64,000 bases of DNA from contig OX438757.1 of NCBI GenBank assembly GCA_949316235.1, forward strand, positions 8,984,657-9,048,656, given 5' to 3'. The notes under the pieces were generated by a model. It had not been told where the DNA came from. It worked only from the letters and a program-made list of their open reading frames with translations, and searched no databases. Below, piece by piece: positions 63,088 to 64,000 of the stretch. Made by a program: the position numbers and the translations under genes. Origin of the DNA: Oegoconia quadripuncta. Its lineage: Eukaryota > Arthropoda > Insecta > Lepidoptera > Autostichidae. Numbering within the stretch: position 1 is the stretch's first letter; each line of letters opens with the position of its first letter.

Positions 63088-63240
63088 ATGGGTCGAAGGA
63101 ATCTCAGCACGATGCGCCTGGGCCGGTGCATCGCCTTCCTGGCTGCAGCTGCCTTCCTCTTGCCGTTCACCATACTCCTCATGGTGGCAGATCAGCAATA
63201 CAACCTAACTTACAACTCCAAACGAGTCTTCTATCAAGAG
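63088..63240 (+). CDS. First coding exon of a type II membrane protein, incomplete
   Basis: The ATG at 63088 opens 51 codons that end exactly at a strong donor (GAG|GTGAGT). The start is MGRRNLSTMRLGRC, a basic and uncharged-polar stretch, followed by a hydrophobic segment of about 22 residues (roughly 15-37, FLAAAAFLLPFTILLMV) and then DQQYNLTYNSK with an N-glycosylation sequon NLT. This is the layout of a signal anchor, as in Golgi glycosyl- or sulfotransferases, but no catalytic part is in the window, so no function is given. Codon use is more GC-rich than the surrounding DNA. The next exon is not recognised in the last 760 bases. It could also be a cleaved signal peptide. Confidence 0.55.
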
Positions 63241-64000
63241 GTGAGTGAAACGACAATATATTAAAAGCACCGACATTGTTCATTCAAAAATAGATTGTAA
63301 CGTCATTACCAAAATTATTAGACTATTTCAGTTTGGGGCACGAAAATTAATAATGGTATGTCAGTAAAATAGATCGAGGGATAACTAACTCTATGTATAG
63401 TATTGTGGAATTTCACTGTAAATGTTCAATAATTTATAACGTAGCACCGTTTCAACTTAATGTCAACCCTAAGCACAGTGTAATAAAGTTGGAGTGTTAT
63501 GGTAAGAGTGAAAAGTGACGCGGTATTACTTGTGACGGTTGATGAAATACTGTCTAACTTTAAGAAGCGTCTACACTGAGGTATTCACGTTTATATGAGC
63601 ATTTGACAGCAAAAATATTCAGGCAGTTTGTATTACAAGGCTCATACGAGAGCGAAATATTACGTTCAGCGTTGAAACTAATTGTAACGTATGCCTAATA
63701 TGTACTTTGACATGGACGGACGTAAGGTAAATTACAAGTTTTTTCAAACGGTGTTACTTGTTAGGTATAAAGACATAAGTATACCTAATGTTCAATTCAG
63801 CAGTAACTTTACATCTTCTGACATTTTTTTCTCTAACAAAAAGACAAAATTCTTAGGGTACCTCAGATTCACCGATCTTGCGTTGGTCGTGTTCTAATGC
63901 TCTCAAATGAACGGTATGGCGGTGGTAGACGCTCTTTAAAGTGGGTATTCATTATTATACCATAATATGAAAGAATAATTATTTTATCGATATCAATCGC

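Overview
The window is nuclear DNA of an insect, most likely a moth or butterfly. The genes have GT-AG introns, the DNA is AT-rich, and repeats dominate. The repeats are of kinds I associate with Lepidoptera: tRNA-headed SINEs ending in A-rich tails, short Helitrons ending in CTAG, RTE-like LINE 3' fragments, a mariner relic, and many TA-flanked foldback elements. No bacterial or viral gene is seen.

Coding content is small and lies mainly in the first 17 kb. A plus-strand gene, seven exons from 1705 to 10574 and lacking its 5' end, encodes a single-pass membrane protein that I read as shavenoid (sha/kojak), a gene for epidermal hairs and denticles. A convergent minus-strand gene (13092-16538) assembles from four phase-consistent exons into a 592-residue protein I cannot identify. 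Its upstream side (16.8-17.45 kb) carries a cluster of TATCGATA palindromes and a 129-bp foldback element, so it looks like a promoter or boundary. At the far right, 63088-63240 is a probable first coding exon of a type II membrane protein that continues beyond the window. A GC-rich patch at 32.65-33.05 kb may be another promoter.

From 18 kb to 63 kb I find no convincing host exon; this is an intergenic region or a very large intron filled with transposons. The densest block is 25.2-28.7 kb, with four cut-and-paste elements side by side: a 551-bp foldback element, a dead mariner, a 1035-bp element with a transposase remnant, and a 206-bp MITE. A dimeric minisatellite fills 31.2-32.2 kb. Two insertions can be dated relative to their hosts with exact empty sites: a Helitron inside a SINE at 848-1078, and a LINE fragment inside a foldback element at 47812-48161.

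The most unusual pattern is a pair of diverged elements (27135-28169 and 58703-59521) that share the same architecture. Each has arms of about 240-270 bp, a TA flank, the last 55-60 residues of a transposase, and a tRNA-like box B (GGTTCGANTCCC) kept in both arms. Intron-exon structures come from reading splice sites and phases only; family names come from recognition without a database search.
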